Assembly: GCA_025463365.1 (NCBI GenBank)
Contig: JAOBWM010000030.1
Coordinates: 1-52,756, forward strand
DNA from: Acidimicrobiales bacterium
GTDB taxonomy: Bacteria > Actinomycetota > Acidimicrobiia > Acidimicrobiales > Iamiaceae
DNA length: 52,756 nt
Direction of reading: 5' to 3'
The translations under genes and the position numbers were made by a program. Position 1 is the stretch's first letter. Each line of letters starts with the position of its first letter. The notes below the pieces were generated by a model. That model made no database searches and was not told where the DNA came from. It was given only the letters and a program-made list of their open reading frames with translations. This document shows, in pieces, positions 18,569-28,144 of this stretch.

Positions 18569-21177
18569 CCCAGAAGTCCCAAGAAGCCCTGCATGATGCG
18601 CAGACCAAGGCGATCCGGTTCGGCCACACCGAGGTCGATGGTGAGCACCTGCTCCTCGCGCTGCTCGACCAGGCCGACGGACTGACGCCACGCCTGCTCG
18701 GGCAGGCCGGTGCCGACCCCGAGGTGCTGACCAAGGAGCTGGAAGAGGAGCTGTCCCGGCGGCCGCGGGTGAGCGGGCCTGGCGCCGCGCCCGGCCAGGT
18801 CTTCCTCACCCAGCGCCTCTCCCGCCTGCTCGACGCGGCCGACCGCGAGGCCAAGCGCCTCAAGGACGACTACGTATCGGTGGAACACCTCATCATCGCC
18901 CTGATCGACGAAGGCGCAGACTCGGCGGCCGGGCGCCACCTGCACCAGCAAGGCCTGACGCGAGACCGGTTCCTCCAGGCGCTCACGGCCATCCGCGGCA
19001 ACCAGCGGGTCACCTCGGCGATGCCCGAGGTGGCGTACGAAGCACTGGAGAAGTACGGGCGCGACCTGGTGGCCGACGCCCGCGCCGACCGGCTCGACCC
19101 GGTCATCGGCCGTGACAGCGAGATCCGCCGGACCATCCAGATCCTGTCCCGCAAGACGAAGAACAACCCGGTCCTCATCGGCGAACCGGGCGTCGGCAAG
19201 ACCGCGATCGTCGAGGGGCTGGCGCAGCGCATCATGCGCGGCGATGTCCCCGAGGGCTTGCGCGACAAGACCGTGTTCGCGCTCGACATGGGCTCCCTCG
19301 TGGCCGGCGCGAAGTACCGCGGCGAGTTCGAGGAGCGGTTGAAGGCCGTGCTCAACGAGGTGAAGGCGGCCGCGGGCCGGATCCTGCTGTTCATCGACGA
19401 ACTGCACACGGTGGTCGGCGCCGGCGCGACCGAGGGCGCCATGGACGCCGGCAACATGCTCAAGCCGATGCTCGCCCGCGGCGAGCTGCACATGATCGGT
19501 GCGACCACGCTCACCGAGTATCGCAAGCACGTCGAGAAGGACGCCGCGCTCGAACGGCGGTTCCAGCCGGTCCTGGTCGAGGAGCCGTCGGTGGAGGATG
19601 CGATCTCGATCCTGCGCGGCCTGCGCGAGCGGTTCGAGGTGTTCCACGGGGTCAAGATCCAAGACGGCGCCCTCGTCGCGGCGGCCGTGCTGAGCCACCG
19701 GTACATCTCGGATCGCTTCCTGCCCGACAAGGCGATCGACCTCGTCGACGAAGCCTGCGCCATGTTGCGGACGGAGATCGACTCCATGCCCGCCGAACTG
19801 GACGAGCTGAGCCGCCGCGTCGTGCGACTCGAGATCGAGGAGGCCGCCCTCGCGAACGAGGAGGACCCGGCCAGCACGCTCCGGCTGGAGGAGCTGCGAC
19901 GCGAACTGGCCGACGTCCGATCGGAGACCGACGCCATGCGGGCCCAGTGGGAGGCCGAGCGTCACGCGTTGAAGAAGGTGCAGTCGCTCCGCGAGGAGAT
20001 CGAGCGGACGCGCCACGAAGCCGAGGAGAGCGAGCGCGCCTACGACCTGGACCGCGCCGCCTCGTTGCGCCACGGACGGCTGCCCGAGCTCGAACGCCAG
20101 CTCGAGGCCGAGGAGGAACGGCTGGCGTCGAAGCAAGGCGGCGGACGCCTCCTGCGGGAGGTGGTCACCGATGACGAGATCGCCGGCATCGTGTCGCGCT
20201 GGACCGGGATCCCGCTGAGCCGCCTGCAGGAGGGCGAGCGCGACAAGCTCCTCCGCCTCGACGAGATCCTCCACGAGCGGGTGATCGGCCAGGACGAGGC
20301 CGTGCAACTCGTGGCCGACGCGATCATCCGCTCCCGCTCGGGGGTGAAGGACCCTCGCCGGCCGATCGGCTCGTTCATCTTCCTCGGGCCGACCGGCGTC
20401 GGGAAGACGGAGCTGGCCAAGGCCTTGTCCGCGGCCCTGTTCGACACGGAGGACAACCTGGTCCGGATCGACATGAGCGAGTACCAGGAGCGCCACACGG
20501 TGAGCCGGCTCATGGGCGCGCCCCCTGGCTACGTCGGCTACGAGGAGGGCGGCCAGCTCACCGAGGCCGTGCGGCGCAAGCCCTATTCGGTGGTCCTCTT
20601 CGACGAGGTCGAGAAGGCCCATCCCGACGTGTTCAACACGCTCCTCCAGGTGCTCGACGATGGTCGGCTCACCGACGCGCAGGGCCGCACCGTCGACTTC
20701 CGCAACACGGTGATGATCATGACCTCGAACATCGGATCGCACTACCTGCTCGACGGCGTGACCTCCATGGGCGAGATCAAGCCCGATGCGCGCGAGAGCG
20801 TGATGGGCGAGCTGCGACGCCACTTCCGGCCCGAGTTCTTGAACCGCGTGGATGACATCGTGCTGTTCAAGCCCCTCACCGAACGGGAGATCGAGCGGAT
20901 CGTCGGGCTGATGTTCGACGAGCTCCGCGACCGGCTCGCCGAACGGCGCATGAGCCTCGAGCTGAGCGACGCCGCCCGGCGCTCCATCGCCGAGCAGGGC
21001 TTCGACCCGGTCTACGGCGCCCGCCCTCTGCGGCGATTCATCGCCCACGAGGTCGAGACCCGCATCGGGCGCGAGTTGCTCGCAGGAGACGTTCCTGCCG
21101 GTTCGATCATCCGGATCGACCTGGAGGGCGGCGAGCTCGCCGTGTCCTTCGAACCGCCGCGCAAGATCAACGAGTGA
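18550..21177 (+). CDS. clpB: Disaggregase ClpB
   Basis: 875 residues. Two Clp_N repeats (about 1-145), AAA+ domain 1 with Walker A GEPGVGKT (about 211-218), a coiled-coil middle domain (about 410-530), AAA+ domain 2 with Walker A GPTGVGKT (about 613-620), and the small C-terminal domain ([14 protein letters not shown]). Hexameric ATPase that pulls proteins out of aggregates with DnaK. GTG 18550 was chosen: AGGAGG at 18535-18540 is 9 nt upstream and the N-terminus matches the family. It overlaps cbpM by 19 nt. Confidence 0.96.
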   Translation: MDADRLTQKSQEALHDAQTKAIRFGHTEVDGEHLLLALLDQADGLTPRLLGQAGADPEVLTKELEEELSRRPRVSGPGAAPGQVFLTQRLSRLLDAADREAKRLKDDYVSVEHLIIALIDEGADSAAGRHLHQQGLTRDRFLQALTAIRGNQRVTSAMPEVAYEALEKYGRDLVADARADRLDPVIGRDSEIRRTIQILSRKTKNNPVLIGEPGVGKTAIVEGLAQRIMRGDVPEGLRDKTVFALDMGSLVAGAKYRGEFEERLKAVLNEVKAAAGRILLFIDELHTVVGAGATEGAMDAGNMLKPMLARGELHMIGATTLTEYRKHVEKDAALERRFQPVLVEEPSVEDAISILRGLRERFEVFHGVKIQDGALVAAAVLSHRYISDRFLPDKAIDLVDEACAMLRTEIDSMPAELDELSRRVVRLEIEEAALANEEDPASTLRLEELRRELADVRSETDAMRAQWEAERHALKKVQSLREEIERTRHEAEESERAYDLDRAASLRHGRLPELERQLEAEEERLASKQGGGRLLREVVTDDEIAGIVSRWTGIPLSRLQEGERDKLLRLDEILHERVIGQDEAVQLVADAIIRSRSGVKDPRRPIGSFIFLGPTGVGKTELAKALSAALFDTEDNLVRIDMSEYQERHTVSRLMGAPPGYVGYEEGGQLTEAVRRKPYSVVLFDEVEKAHPDVFNTLLQVLDDGRLTDAQGRTVDFRNTVMIMTSNIGSHYLLDGVTSMGEIKPDARESVMGELRRHFRPEFLNRVDDIVLFKPLTEREIERIVGLMFDELRDRLAERRMSLELSDAARRSIAEQGFDPVYGARPLRRFIAHEVETRIGRELLAGDVPAGSIIRIDLEGGELAVSFEPPRKINE

Positions 21178-21194
21178 CCCAGGAGGTCGCCACC

Positions 21195-21803
21195 ATGGCT
21201 GACGAAGCCGAAGGAATCGTCGAGGTCATCGGCGGGAGCTGGAAGCGGAACGCAGGGCGCGGCCTGGCCGCGCTCGCGTTCGGCGTGCTCACGCTCATCT
21301 GGCCCGGACTCACCGTCCTCGCCCTGGTGCTCCTGTTCGGTGCCTTCGCGCTCGTCGACGGGCTCACCATGGTGGGGGCGCTGTTCACCTCCGCATCGCA
21401 CGAACCGCGCCAGACCAGGGCCATCCTCGCGGTCCAAGCCGGCGTGAGCATCGCCGCGGGGCTGCTGACGTTCCTGTGGCCCGACATCACGGCCCTCGCC
21501 CTCTTGTTCGTCATCGCCGCGTGGGCGATCGTCAACGGTGGTGCGGAGATCGTGGCGGCGATCCGACTCCGGCGACTGCTGCAGCACGAATGGCTGCTCG
21601 TCGTCGCCGGCATCGTGTCGATCGCGGCGGGGGTGCTGCTCGTGATCACGCCGGGCGCCGGCGTCCTCGTCATCACCTGGCTCATCGGGTGGTTCGCGAT
21701 CATGAGCGGCGCGATCCGCCTCGCGCTGGCCTGGCGCCTGCACAAGCTCGAACACGAGGTCGAGCAGCACCTCCACGGCCCGATCGGCGCCGCTCCCGCA
21801 TGA
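21195..21803 (+). CDS. HdeD-like (DUF308) membrane protein
   Basis: 202 residues with six membrane helices in three pairs, each with the HdeD-type pattern LTLIWPGLTVLAL / LTFLWPDITALAL / LLVITPGAGVLVI. HdeD takes part in acid resistance in E. coli; the actinobacterial copies are uncharacterised. The ATG follows AGGAGG by 8 nt and lies 17 nt after the clpB stop, so it is probably the last gene of the chaperone operon and may be stress-induced with it. Confidence 0.88.
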   Translation: MADEAEGIVEVIGGSWKRNAGRGLAALAFGVLTLIWPGLTVLALVLLFGAFALVDGLTMVGALFTSASHEPRQTRAILAVQAGVSIAAGLLTFLWPDITALALLFVIAAWAIVNGGAEIVAAIRLRRLLQHEWLLVVAGIVSIAAGVLLVITPGAGVLVITWLIGWFAIMSGAIRLALAWRLHKLEHEVEQHLHGPIGAAPA

Positions 21804-21855
21804 TCAGGCAGTGGCTGGAGGGCGCGCGGCGCGAGCGCGCTGAACCGAGATCCGG

Positions 21856-22140
21856 CTAGCCCGTCTGGCGGACGCCGCCGAGCGCGCCGTTCTCCAGCGC
21901 GAACCGCACCAGCTCCACCCGGGAGTGGATGGCCAGCTTGCGGAAGATCTGTCGGAGGTGGAAGTCGACGGTGTGGCGGGAGAGGAACAAGCGCTCGGCG
22001 GCGGTGGCGTTCGTCAGGCCCTCTGACACCACCTCGGCGACTCGGACCTCCGTCTCGGTCAGGCTTTCCCAGCCCGTGACCGGTCGAGGTGTTCGACCCT
22101 CGTGGTCGGGCAACGGGCTGGGAGATCGGTCGGGGGGCAT
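21856..22140 (-). CDS. HTH-only LuxR-type regulator
   Basis: 94 residues from ATG 22140, with GGAGGT 5 nt upstream. Apart from a 25-residue Pro-rich N-terminus it is a single GerE-type helix-turn-helix: LTETEVRVAEVVSEGLTNATAAERLFLSRHTVDFHLRQIFRKL. There is no receiver or ligand-binding domain, so activity may depend on a partner or on its level. Divergent from the GAF/PucR gene across a 164-bp spacer (22141-22304) in which I see no clear operator. Confidence 0.88.
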   Translation of the reverse strand: MPPDRSPSPLPDHEGRTPRPVTGWESLTETEVRVAEVVSEGLTNATAAERLFLSRHTVDFHLRQIFRKLAIHSRVELVRFALENGALGGVRQTG

Positions 22141-22304
22141 GGCGGACCTCCGGTGCGGGTACGCGGCCGAGGACGGGTCGCGACATGTACGACTCTCCAC
22201 CCCTGGTGCTCGAGAAGCGTGGCTCTGGGGACACCAAACCGCCATCGGATCTCGTCCTGCCGTGACCAACGCTTCCGGCACGACCCGAAGAAGCGAGGCC
22301 GACG

Positions 22305-23981
22305 ATGCCCGACGACCTGCCCGGTCAGGCATTGCTGCAGCGGCAGGCATCGGCGTTCCGGGCGCTCCACGTCCTTGCCACGACGATGGCGGAGAACGCC
22401 GACGAGCAGGACATCCTCCAGATGGCCGTGTCGTCCATCCCGTCGTTCTGCCGGTGCGACATGCTCGCGATCTGCCTCGGCGGCGCGTGGAGATCTGCGG
22501 CCGGGCTCACTCCGCCCGAGGATCGCGCCGGGCTCGAAGGCCAGATCGCGCAGTTGGGAGCAGACGGAGGCCGGGTGAACGTGCCGGGCCAGCGCTGGGC
22601 CTGGGCCTACCCGTTGACCGACATCGCCGAGGTCGGCGGCCACCTCGTCGCCGCGACCTCGGCCGAGCCCCTCGAGCACGAGCAGTTCCTCCTCTCCTCG
22701 CTCGGGCACCAGCTCGGCGCCTCGCTGGCGAACGCTCGACGCCACGAGCGGGAACGGGCCGGTGCCGGGGGGCTGCAGATGTCGAACGACGCGCTCGAAC
22801 GGTCGATGATCGAGCTGCGGCGCACCCTCGACATCCACGACCGCCTGACGGGTGCGGCGGCCGCCGGTGAAGGTCGTGACGGGATCGCCGGCGCCGTCCA
22901 CGAGCTCACCGGTCATCCCGTCGCCATCGAGGATCCCTACGGCAACCTCACGACGTGGGTCGGAGCGGGCCGCCCCGACCCCTACCCGAAGGACACCCCG
23001 GGCCACCGCGCCGAGCTGGTCGACCGGATCATGACGGCCGGGCACCCGGTCCGGGAGGACGGCAGGCTCGTGGCCGTCGCCCGCGCCGGGGAGGAGGCGA
23101 TGGGCGTCATCGCACTCGTGGATCCCGACATGACCGTGGTCCCGGCCGACCAGGTCGCCCTCGAACGCGGCGCAACCGTGCTCGCCATCGAGCTCGCCCA
23201 CCTGCGCGACCTCGCGGAGGCGGAGCTGAGTCGACGACGCGACCTCGTCGACGAGCTGCTGGTCGGGACCGATGCCGACAGCGCGATGGAACGCGCCCTT
23301 GCCCTCGGCTACGACCTGGCCCGGCCGCACCGGGTCGTCGTCATCGAGCGAGGCGACGACGGCCTCGGCCACGAGGAGTTCTTCCATGCCGTCCGACGGG
23401 CAGCACGCGACACGGGCGCCGGCTCGCTGTTGGCCGCCCGCGGTGGCGCCGTCGTGGTGCTGGCCGACAACGTCGTCGACTGGACCGGGCTTCGAGACAC
23501 CGTTGCGCGGGGCTCAGGGGTGGCGTGCCGGATCGGGATCGGTGGATCGTGCGGGGACGTGGAGGACTTCCGGCGGTCCTTCCGCGAGGCCCAGCTCGCG
23601 CTGCGGCTGCAACACGCCGTGGCCGGCGGCGAGCCGGTGACCGTCTTCGACGACCTCGGCGTCTACCGCCTCCTCGCGGACGTGCGCGATGCGGGCATGG
23701 TCGAGGCATTCGCCCGACGGTGGCTGGGCCCACTCCTGGACTACGACGACGCGAGGGGATCGCAGCTCGTGGAGACCCTGAGCGAGTACCTCGAGGCAGG
23801 CGGCAGCTACGAGACCGCGACCCTGAAGCTCTCGGTCCACCGGAGCACGTTGCGGTACCGGCTCCAGCGGTTGCGCGACCTGTCCGGCCACGACCTCGGC
23901 GATCCGGACACCCGCTTCAACCTGCAACTCGCCACGCGGGCCTGGCACACGCTCGAGGCCATGCGCGGGGTCGAGCCGTGA
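22305..23981 (+). CDS. GAF + PucR-type transcriptional regulator
   Basis: 558 residues. The N-terminal third looks like a GAF sensor (SIPSFCRCDMLAICLGGAW through VGGHLVAATSAEPLEHEQFLLSSLGHQLGASLANARRHE). A second, GAF/PAS-like segment follows (about 200-300). A central GGDEF-like CdaR region (about 315-430) comes next, and the C-terminus is the PucR helix-turn-helix (LVETLSEYLEAGGSYETATLKLSVHRSTLRYRLQRLRDLSG). PucR/CdaR relatives activate catabolic genes. ATG 22305 has a GAGG site. Target genes are unknown. Confidence 0.88.
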   Translation: MPDDLPGQALLQRQASAFRALHVLATTMAENADEQDILQMAVSSIPSFCRCDMLAICLGGAWRSAAGLTPPEDRAGLEGQIAQLGADGGRVNVPGQRWAWAYPLTDIAEVGGHLVAATSAEPLEHEQFLLSSLGHQLGASLANARRHERERAGAGGLQMSNDALERSMIELRRTLDIHDRLTGAAAAGEGRDGIAGAVHELTGHPVAIEDPYGNLTTWVGAGRPDPYPKDTPGHRAELVDRIMTAGHPVREDGRLVAVARAGEEAMGVIALVDPDMTVVPADQVALERGATVLAIELAHLRDLAEAELSRRRDLVDELLVGTDADSAMERALALGYDLARPHRVVVIERGDDGLGHEEFFHAVRRAARDTGAGSLLAARGGAVVVLADNVVDWTGLRDTVARGSGVACRIGIGGSCGDVEDFRRSFREAQLALRLQHAVAGGEPVTVFDDLGVYRLLADVRDAGMVEAFARRWLGPLLDYDDARGSQLVETLSEYLEAGGSYETATLKLSVHRSTLRYRLQRLRDLSGHDLGDPDTRFNLQLATRAWHTLEAMRGVEP

Positions 23982-23985
23982 GCCC

Positions 23986-24246
23986 TCAGCGGCGATGCGG
24001 TCGGCTCGGGACCGACGGGCGCTGGAGGTGGACGTTGCAGCGACCCCCGCGGCGTTCCACGTCGAGCAGGCGCCAGCCGAGCTGACCAGCGGCCTCGGTG
24101 ACCTGGTCGAGGCTGGCGGCGTCGTCGTACAGCCCCAAGCCTGCCAGCGCCATGATCGGAGACACCTGGGCCGTGCGCTCCCAGTGGAGCGCTCCCCAGT
24201 CGTCGTAGCTCCCGTGCACTTCCAGGGCCTGGAAGACCAGGTTCAT
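23986..24246 (-). CDS. Small conserved-looking protein, unknown function
   Basis: 86 residues from ATG 24246, preceded by AAGGAGG at ideal distance, which is strong evidence for translation. The sequence opens MNLVFQALEVHGSYDDWGALHWERT and ends in a basic tail. The central LDQVTEAAGQLGWRLLDVERRGGR looks like an alpha-beta unit similar to short ligand- or phage-type domains, but I do not recognise it. Its stop lies 5 nt from the stop of the PucR gene. Confidence 0.75.
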   Translation of the reverse strand: MNLVFQALEVHGSYDDWGALHWERTAQVSPIMALAGLGLYDDAASLDQVTEAAGQLGWRLLDVERRGGRCNVHLQRPSVPSRPHRR

Positions 24247-24391
24247 GAATTGCCTCCTTGCTTGGGCGCATCAACCGAATGCGGTGAAGCTAGTACCAAT
24301 TGCGGTTCTCGACTCACCCTTTGTGACGTGATCGCCTGGTTCGAACGGATGAGGTCGCCGCCGCTGACCCAGCGATCGCGCCACCTGTGGA

Positions 24392-24397
24392 TACCAT
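24392..24397 (+). promoter_or_regulatory. -10 box of the FAD oxidase gene (leaderless)
   Basis: TACCAT, then 6 nt, then GTG 24404. No Shine-Dalgarno precedes the start. Confidence 0.55.
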
Positions 24398-24403
24398 CGC
24401 CGC

Positions 24404-26020
24404 GTGGCCGTGGCTCCCGAACCGCCTCCTGCCCCGGCCCGCGGGTGGGACCGGCGGGACGTGCTCCGGCTCATGGGCGCGGCGACCGTCGCGACCGGGC
24501 TCGGGGCCTGCTCGGGATCGTCTGACGACCGTTCGAGCTCGGCGAGCTCCACGAGCTCGACGGCCCAGCCCCGCCCGAGCACCACGACGGCACCGAAGGC
24601 GACGACGACCTCGAGCACGCCGCCTGCTCCCCCATCGGAGGCGGACTGGACCGCGCTGAGCCAGGCGGTGCGAGGCGGCGTCACGCGGCCGCCCGACCGC
24701 ACCTACGCGGCCGATCGAGTCCTGTTCAACCCGCTGTTCGACGGGATCCGCCCGCAGGGGATCGCCCACTGCGCGACCGCGGCCGAGGTCGCCACCAGCC
24801 TCGCCTTCGCGCGGCATCACGGGCTCCCGTTCACCGCCCGTAGCGGCGGCCACAGCTTCGGCGGCTACTCGACGTCCCAAGGCCTGGTGATCGACCTGGA
24901 ACCGGCGAACCAGGTCCAGGTGCAAGGCAATGGCACGGCCACGGTCGGCTCCGGGGCCCGACTCGGCGACGTGTACGCCCGGCTCGCCGATCGAGGCGTG
25001 ATGATCCCGGCCGGGTCGTGCCCCTCCGTGGGGATCGCCGGGCTGACCCTCGGTGGCGGGGTCGGCGTGGTGGCCCGCAAGTACGGGCTGACCATCGACA
25101 ACCTGCGGGCGGCCGAGATCGTGGTGGCCGACGGTCGCACCTTGACGTGCGATGCCAACCGTGAGCCCGACCTGTTCTGGGCGCTGCGTGGCGGCGGCGG
25201 CGGGAACTTCGGCATCGTCACGTCGTTCACGTTCGCCACCCACCCGGCGCCCACGCTGGCGCTCGCTTCCATCCACTGGCCGTGGTCCGCGGCGGGCGCC
25301 GTCCTGTCGGCCTGGCTCGACTGGGCCCCGTCCGCTCCCGACGAGCTCTGGTCGAACGCCCTCCTGCTGGCCGGCGACGACAAGCGGGCCGGCGTGGAGC
25401 CGACCGTTCGCATCGGTGCCGCCTTCGTCGGGGCGGCAGGCGCGCTGCGCGACCTGCTCGACAGTCTCGTGGCCACCGTCGGGGCCGCACCGAGCAGCCG
25501 GTCGGGGCGAACGGTGAGCTACCTCGACGCGATGACCTACGAGGGTGGCGGGAGCACCGCCCGCGAAGCTTCGGTGGCACGGTCGGAGTACCTCGCCGCG
25601 AAGCTGCCACCCGCGGGGATCCAGACGGTCGTCGATGCCGTGGCGCGGCGCCAGGCCGACCCACAGCTCGGGGGCGGGGGCGCCGCCTTCGATGCCTATG
25701 GCGGAGCGATCAACCGCGTGGCCCCGGCCGCCACCGCCTTCGTCCACCGCGACCCGCTGTGTGGCGTGCTCTTCAACGGCACGTTCGCCGACGATGCGGC
25801 GCCGGTGGTCGTCGAAGCCAACCGCTCCTGGGTCGACGACCTCGGCTCGGCCGTGAAGCCCTACGTGAACGGCGAGGCGTACCAGAACTACATCGATCCG
25901 CGGCGCGCGGACTGGGCCGACGCCTACTACGGCAGGAACCTCGATCGACTGCGGGCGGTGAAGGGCCGTTACGACCCCGACGACGTGTTCCACTTCGCGC
26001 AGTCCATCCCACTCCCGTGA
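24404..26020 (+). CDS. Exported FAD-linked oxidase, berberine-bridge type
   Basis: 538 residues. An N-terminal Tat-like signal (DRRDVLRLMGAATVATGLGACSG) also contains a lipobox (LGAC). A Ser/Thr-rich linker of about 45 residues follows, then the PCMH-type FAD domain. H150 in RSGGHSFGGYS and C206 in AGSCPSVGIAGLTLGGG match the two residues that bind FAD covalently in berberine bridge enzyme. The C-terminal BBE motif is NYIDPRRADWADAYYGRNLDRLRAVK. Such enzymes oxidise alcohols, sugars or amines with O2. Folded export by Tat fits a bound flavin. Substrate unknown. Confidence 0.9.
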   Translation: MAVAPEPPPAPARGWDRRDVLRLMGAATVATGLGACSGSSDDRSSSASSTSSTAQPRPSTTTAPKATTTSSTPPAPPSEADWTALSQAVRGGVTRPPDRTYAADRVLFNPLFDGIRPQGIAHCATAAEVATSLAFARHHGLPFTARSGGHSFGGYSTSQGLVIDLEPANQVQVQGNGTATVGSGARLGDVYARLADRGVMIPAGSCPSVGIAGLTLGGGVGVVARKYGLTIDNLRAAEIVVADGRTLTCDANREPDLFWALRGGGGGNFGIVTSFTFATHPAPTLALASIHWPWSAAGAVLSAWLDWAPSAPDELWSNALLLAGDDKRAGVEPTVRIGAAFVGAAGALRDLLDSLVATVGAAPSSRSGRTVSYLDAMTYEGGGSTAREASVARSEYLAAKLPPAGIQTVVDAVARRQADPQLGGGGAAFDAYGGAINRVAPAATAFVHRDPLCGVLFNGTFADDAAPVVVEANRSWVDDLGSAVKPYVNGEAYQNYIDPRRADWADAYYGRNLDRLRAVKGRYDPDDVFHFAQSIPLP

Positions 26021-26097
26021 CCTGACCGACGAGCACCACCCGGCGGGGCCGCCCCCGCGGATGGGTACCGCAGTCGGTCCGGCCGCCAGACTGGGCC

Positions 26098-26844
26098 ATG
26101 GACCTGCTGCTGCTGTCGAACTCGACCAACTACGGCAGCGTGATGTTCTCCCACGCGGCCGAGGCCTTCACGGAGGTCACCGCCGGCGACACGGTGACGT
26201 TCATCCCGTACGCCTTGGCTGATTGGGATGACTACGCGGATCGCGTATCCGAAGCGTTCGCCACGCTCGACATCGAGGTCGTGTCCGCCCACCGCAGCCC
26301 GGCTCCCGATCGAGCGATCCTCGAGGCCGACGTGGTGATGATGGGAGGGGGCAACACGTTCCGCCTCCTCGACTCGCTCTCGGACCTCGGGGTCATCGAT
26401 GGCCTCAGCCGGCGGGTGCGAGACGGGGACACCCGCTACATGGGCGCGTCAGCGGGCACCAACGTGGCCTGCCCCACGATCCGCACCACCAACGACATGC
26501 CCATCTGCCTGCCCCCGACGTTCTCCGCACTGGGCCTGGTGCCGTTCCAGATCAACCTCCACTACTTCGACGCCGATCCCGCCTCGACGTTCATGGGCGA
26601 GAGCCGCGAGGAGCGCATCGCCGAGTTCCTGGAGGAGAACGAATGCCCGGTGCTGGCCATGTACGAGGGTTCGTGGTTGCGGGTACAGGGCGACACGGCT
26701 GCGGTGACCGGCCCGGCCCGGCTGTTCGACGACTCCGGCGTCGAGGCCTTCGCCGACGGCGTGGACGTCTCTCGCCTGCTCGACTTCACGCCGACGTTCG
26801 ACCGCGGCCGGCGTCCTCGGCCCGGCCTGCGTGCGGACGCGTAA
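26098..26844 (+). CDS. pepE: Peptidase E (alpha-aspartyl dipeptidase)
   Basis: 248 residues, family S51. Cleaves dipeptides with N-terminal Asp. The nucleophile is S119 in GASAGTN, and the other two triad members appear to be D133 (TTNDMP) and H155 (QINLHYFDAD), equivalent to S120/D135/H157 of the enterobacterial enzyme. The substrate-binding MMGGGNTFRLL motif is present. It is cytoplasmic. It precedes the DUF1611-racemase operon by 130 bp. Confidence 0.92.
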   Translation: MDLLLLSNSTNYGSVMFSHAAEAFTEVTAGDTVTFIPYALADWDDYADRVSEAFATLDIEVVSAHRSPAPDRAILEADVVMMGGGNTFRLLDSLSDLGVIDGLSRRVRDGDTRYMGASAGTNVACPTIRTTNDMPICLPPTFSALGLVPFQINLHYFDADPASTFMGESREERIAEFLEENECPVLAMYEGSWLRVQGDTAAVTGPARLFDDSGVEAFADGVDVSRLLDFTPTFDRGRRPRPGLRADA

Positions 26845-26867
26845 GGGGGATCGAGCCCGAACGGGTG

Positions 26868-26974
26868 TACGCTTGTGAGTTCCACTCCACTTAGCGGGGA
26901 CCCTCCTTTGTCGCCTGGTCACACCTGACCGGCGTCGATCCGTCGCCTCCTCTGAGCCCAATCGAGGAGCACGC
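26868..26974 (+). promoter_or_regulatory. Promoter and hairpin leader of the DUF1611-racemase operon
   Basis: A TACGCT box at 26868-26873 predicts a start near 26880 and a leader of about 95 nt. At 26912-26934 a hairpin forms from CGCCTGGTCA and TGACCGGCG with a CACC loop and one bulged U. The ribosome-binding site GAGGAG is about 6 nt before ATG 26975. No known riboswitch class is recognised. Confidence 0.4.
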
Positions 26975-28144
26975 ATGCCGTCCCCATCAGTCCGTTCCGA
27001 TCTGTCGCGCGCGCACGACGAGCAACCGACCCGAACTGCCGCCGGCGGGGCGGCACCCGATGGCGGGACCGCGGTCGTCTACTGCGAGGGCAACTTCGGG
27101 GCCATCGACGGCAAGACCGCCAACGGCCTCGTGCGCCACTCCGAGCGCTACGAGATCCTCTCGGTGATCGACAGCGGCCACGCCGGGCTCGATGCCGGCG
27201 AGGTGCTCGACGGAACGCCGAACGGCATCTCGATCTGCACCGACCTCGCCGCCGCTGTCGCCCTGGCCGGCTCCGTGCCCGACTTCTTCATCTTCGGCGT
27301 GGCCCCGACGAGCGGCATGCTCTCGCCGGTCGAGCGCCAGATCGTGCTCCAGGCGATCGGCCTCGGCATGAACATCGTCAACGGCCTCCACGAGTTCTTG
27401 AACGAGGATCCCGAGTTCGTGACTGCTGCCGCGGCCACGGGCGTGGCGATCCTCGATGTGCGCCGCCCGCGCGACAAGAAGGACCTGCACATGTTCAGCG
27501 GGCGCATCGACTCGGTGACGTGCCCGCGCATCGCCGTGCTCGGCACGGACGGCGCGATCGGCAAGCGCACCACCGCAACGATCCTCACCAAGGCCCTCAA
27601 CGACCGTGGCATCAAGGCGGTCCTCGTCGGCACCGGGCAGACCGGCCTCATCCAAGGAGCCCGCTACGGCGTGGCCCTCGACGCCATCCCCTGCCAGTTC
27701 TGCTCCGGCGAGATGGAGCACGCGGTGGTCGAGGCCTTCGAAGGCGAGCACCCCGACGTGATCATCATCGAAGGCCAGGGCGCGCTCAGCCACCCTGCGT
27801 ACCTGTCGTCGACGTTCATCCTGCGCGGCAGCCGCCCGCACGCCGTCGTCCTGCAGCACGCGCCGGCCCGCAAGCGTCTCGGCGACTTCGGCGACGTGGT
27901 CGCACCGACCCCTGCCAGCGAGATCAACCTCATCCAGACGTTCGCCGACACCCAGGTCATCGGCCTCACCCTCAACCACGAGCACATGACCGACGCCGAG
28001 GTCGACGCGGCGATCACCATGTACGAGCTCGAGTTGGGCATCCCGGCCACCGATGCCCTCACCCGTTCGCCGGACCGCCTCGTCGAGATGGTGCTCGGCG
28101 CGTTCCCCGAGCTGGGGCAGGAACTGGCCAACCTGGGCGCATGA
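26975..28144 (+). CDS. DUF1611 family P-loop protein (DgcN-like)
   Basis: 389 residues. After a variable N-terminus, a Rossmann-like domain (about 30-165; VVYCEGNFGAIDGKTANGL) is followed by a P-loop domain with GTDGAIGKRTTA (about 190-201) and IIIEGQGALSHPAY (Walker-B-like). This is DUF1611. One member, DgcN, has been linked to D-glutamate catabolism as an N-acetyltransferase, but the P-loop suggests nucleotide use. The stop overlaps the start of the racemase gene by 4 nt (ATGA), so the two proteins are made together and probably act in one pathway, perhaps on a D-amino acid. Specific activity is not established. Confidence 0.85.
   Translation: MPSPSVRSDLSRAHDEQPTRTAAGGAAPDGGTAVVYCEGNFGAIDGKTANGLVRHSERYEILSVIDSGHAGLDAGEVLDGTPNGISICTDLAAAVALAGSVPDFFIFGVAPTSGMLSPVERQIVLQAIGLGMNIVNGLHEFLNEDPEFVTAAAATGVAILDVRRPRDKKDLHMFSGRIDSVTCPRIAVLGTDGAIGKRTTATILTKALNDRGIKAVLVGTGQTGLIQGARYGVALDAIPCQFCSGEMEHAVVEAFEGEHPDVIIIEGQGALSHPAYLSSTFILRGSRPHAVVLQHAPARKRLGDFGDVVAPTPASEINLIQTFADTQVIGLTLNHEHMTDAEVDAAITMYELELGIPATDALTRSPDRLVEMVLGAFPELGQELANLGA

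Noticed and set aside
18412-21048. Very long antisense frame opposite clpB (and a similar one opposite dnaK)
   Set aside because: Typical GC-driven shadow frames; the plus-strand products are unmistakable ClpB and DnaK.
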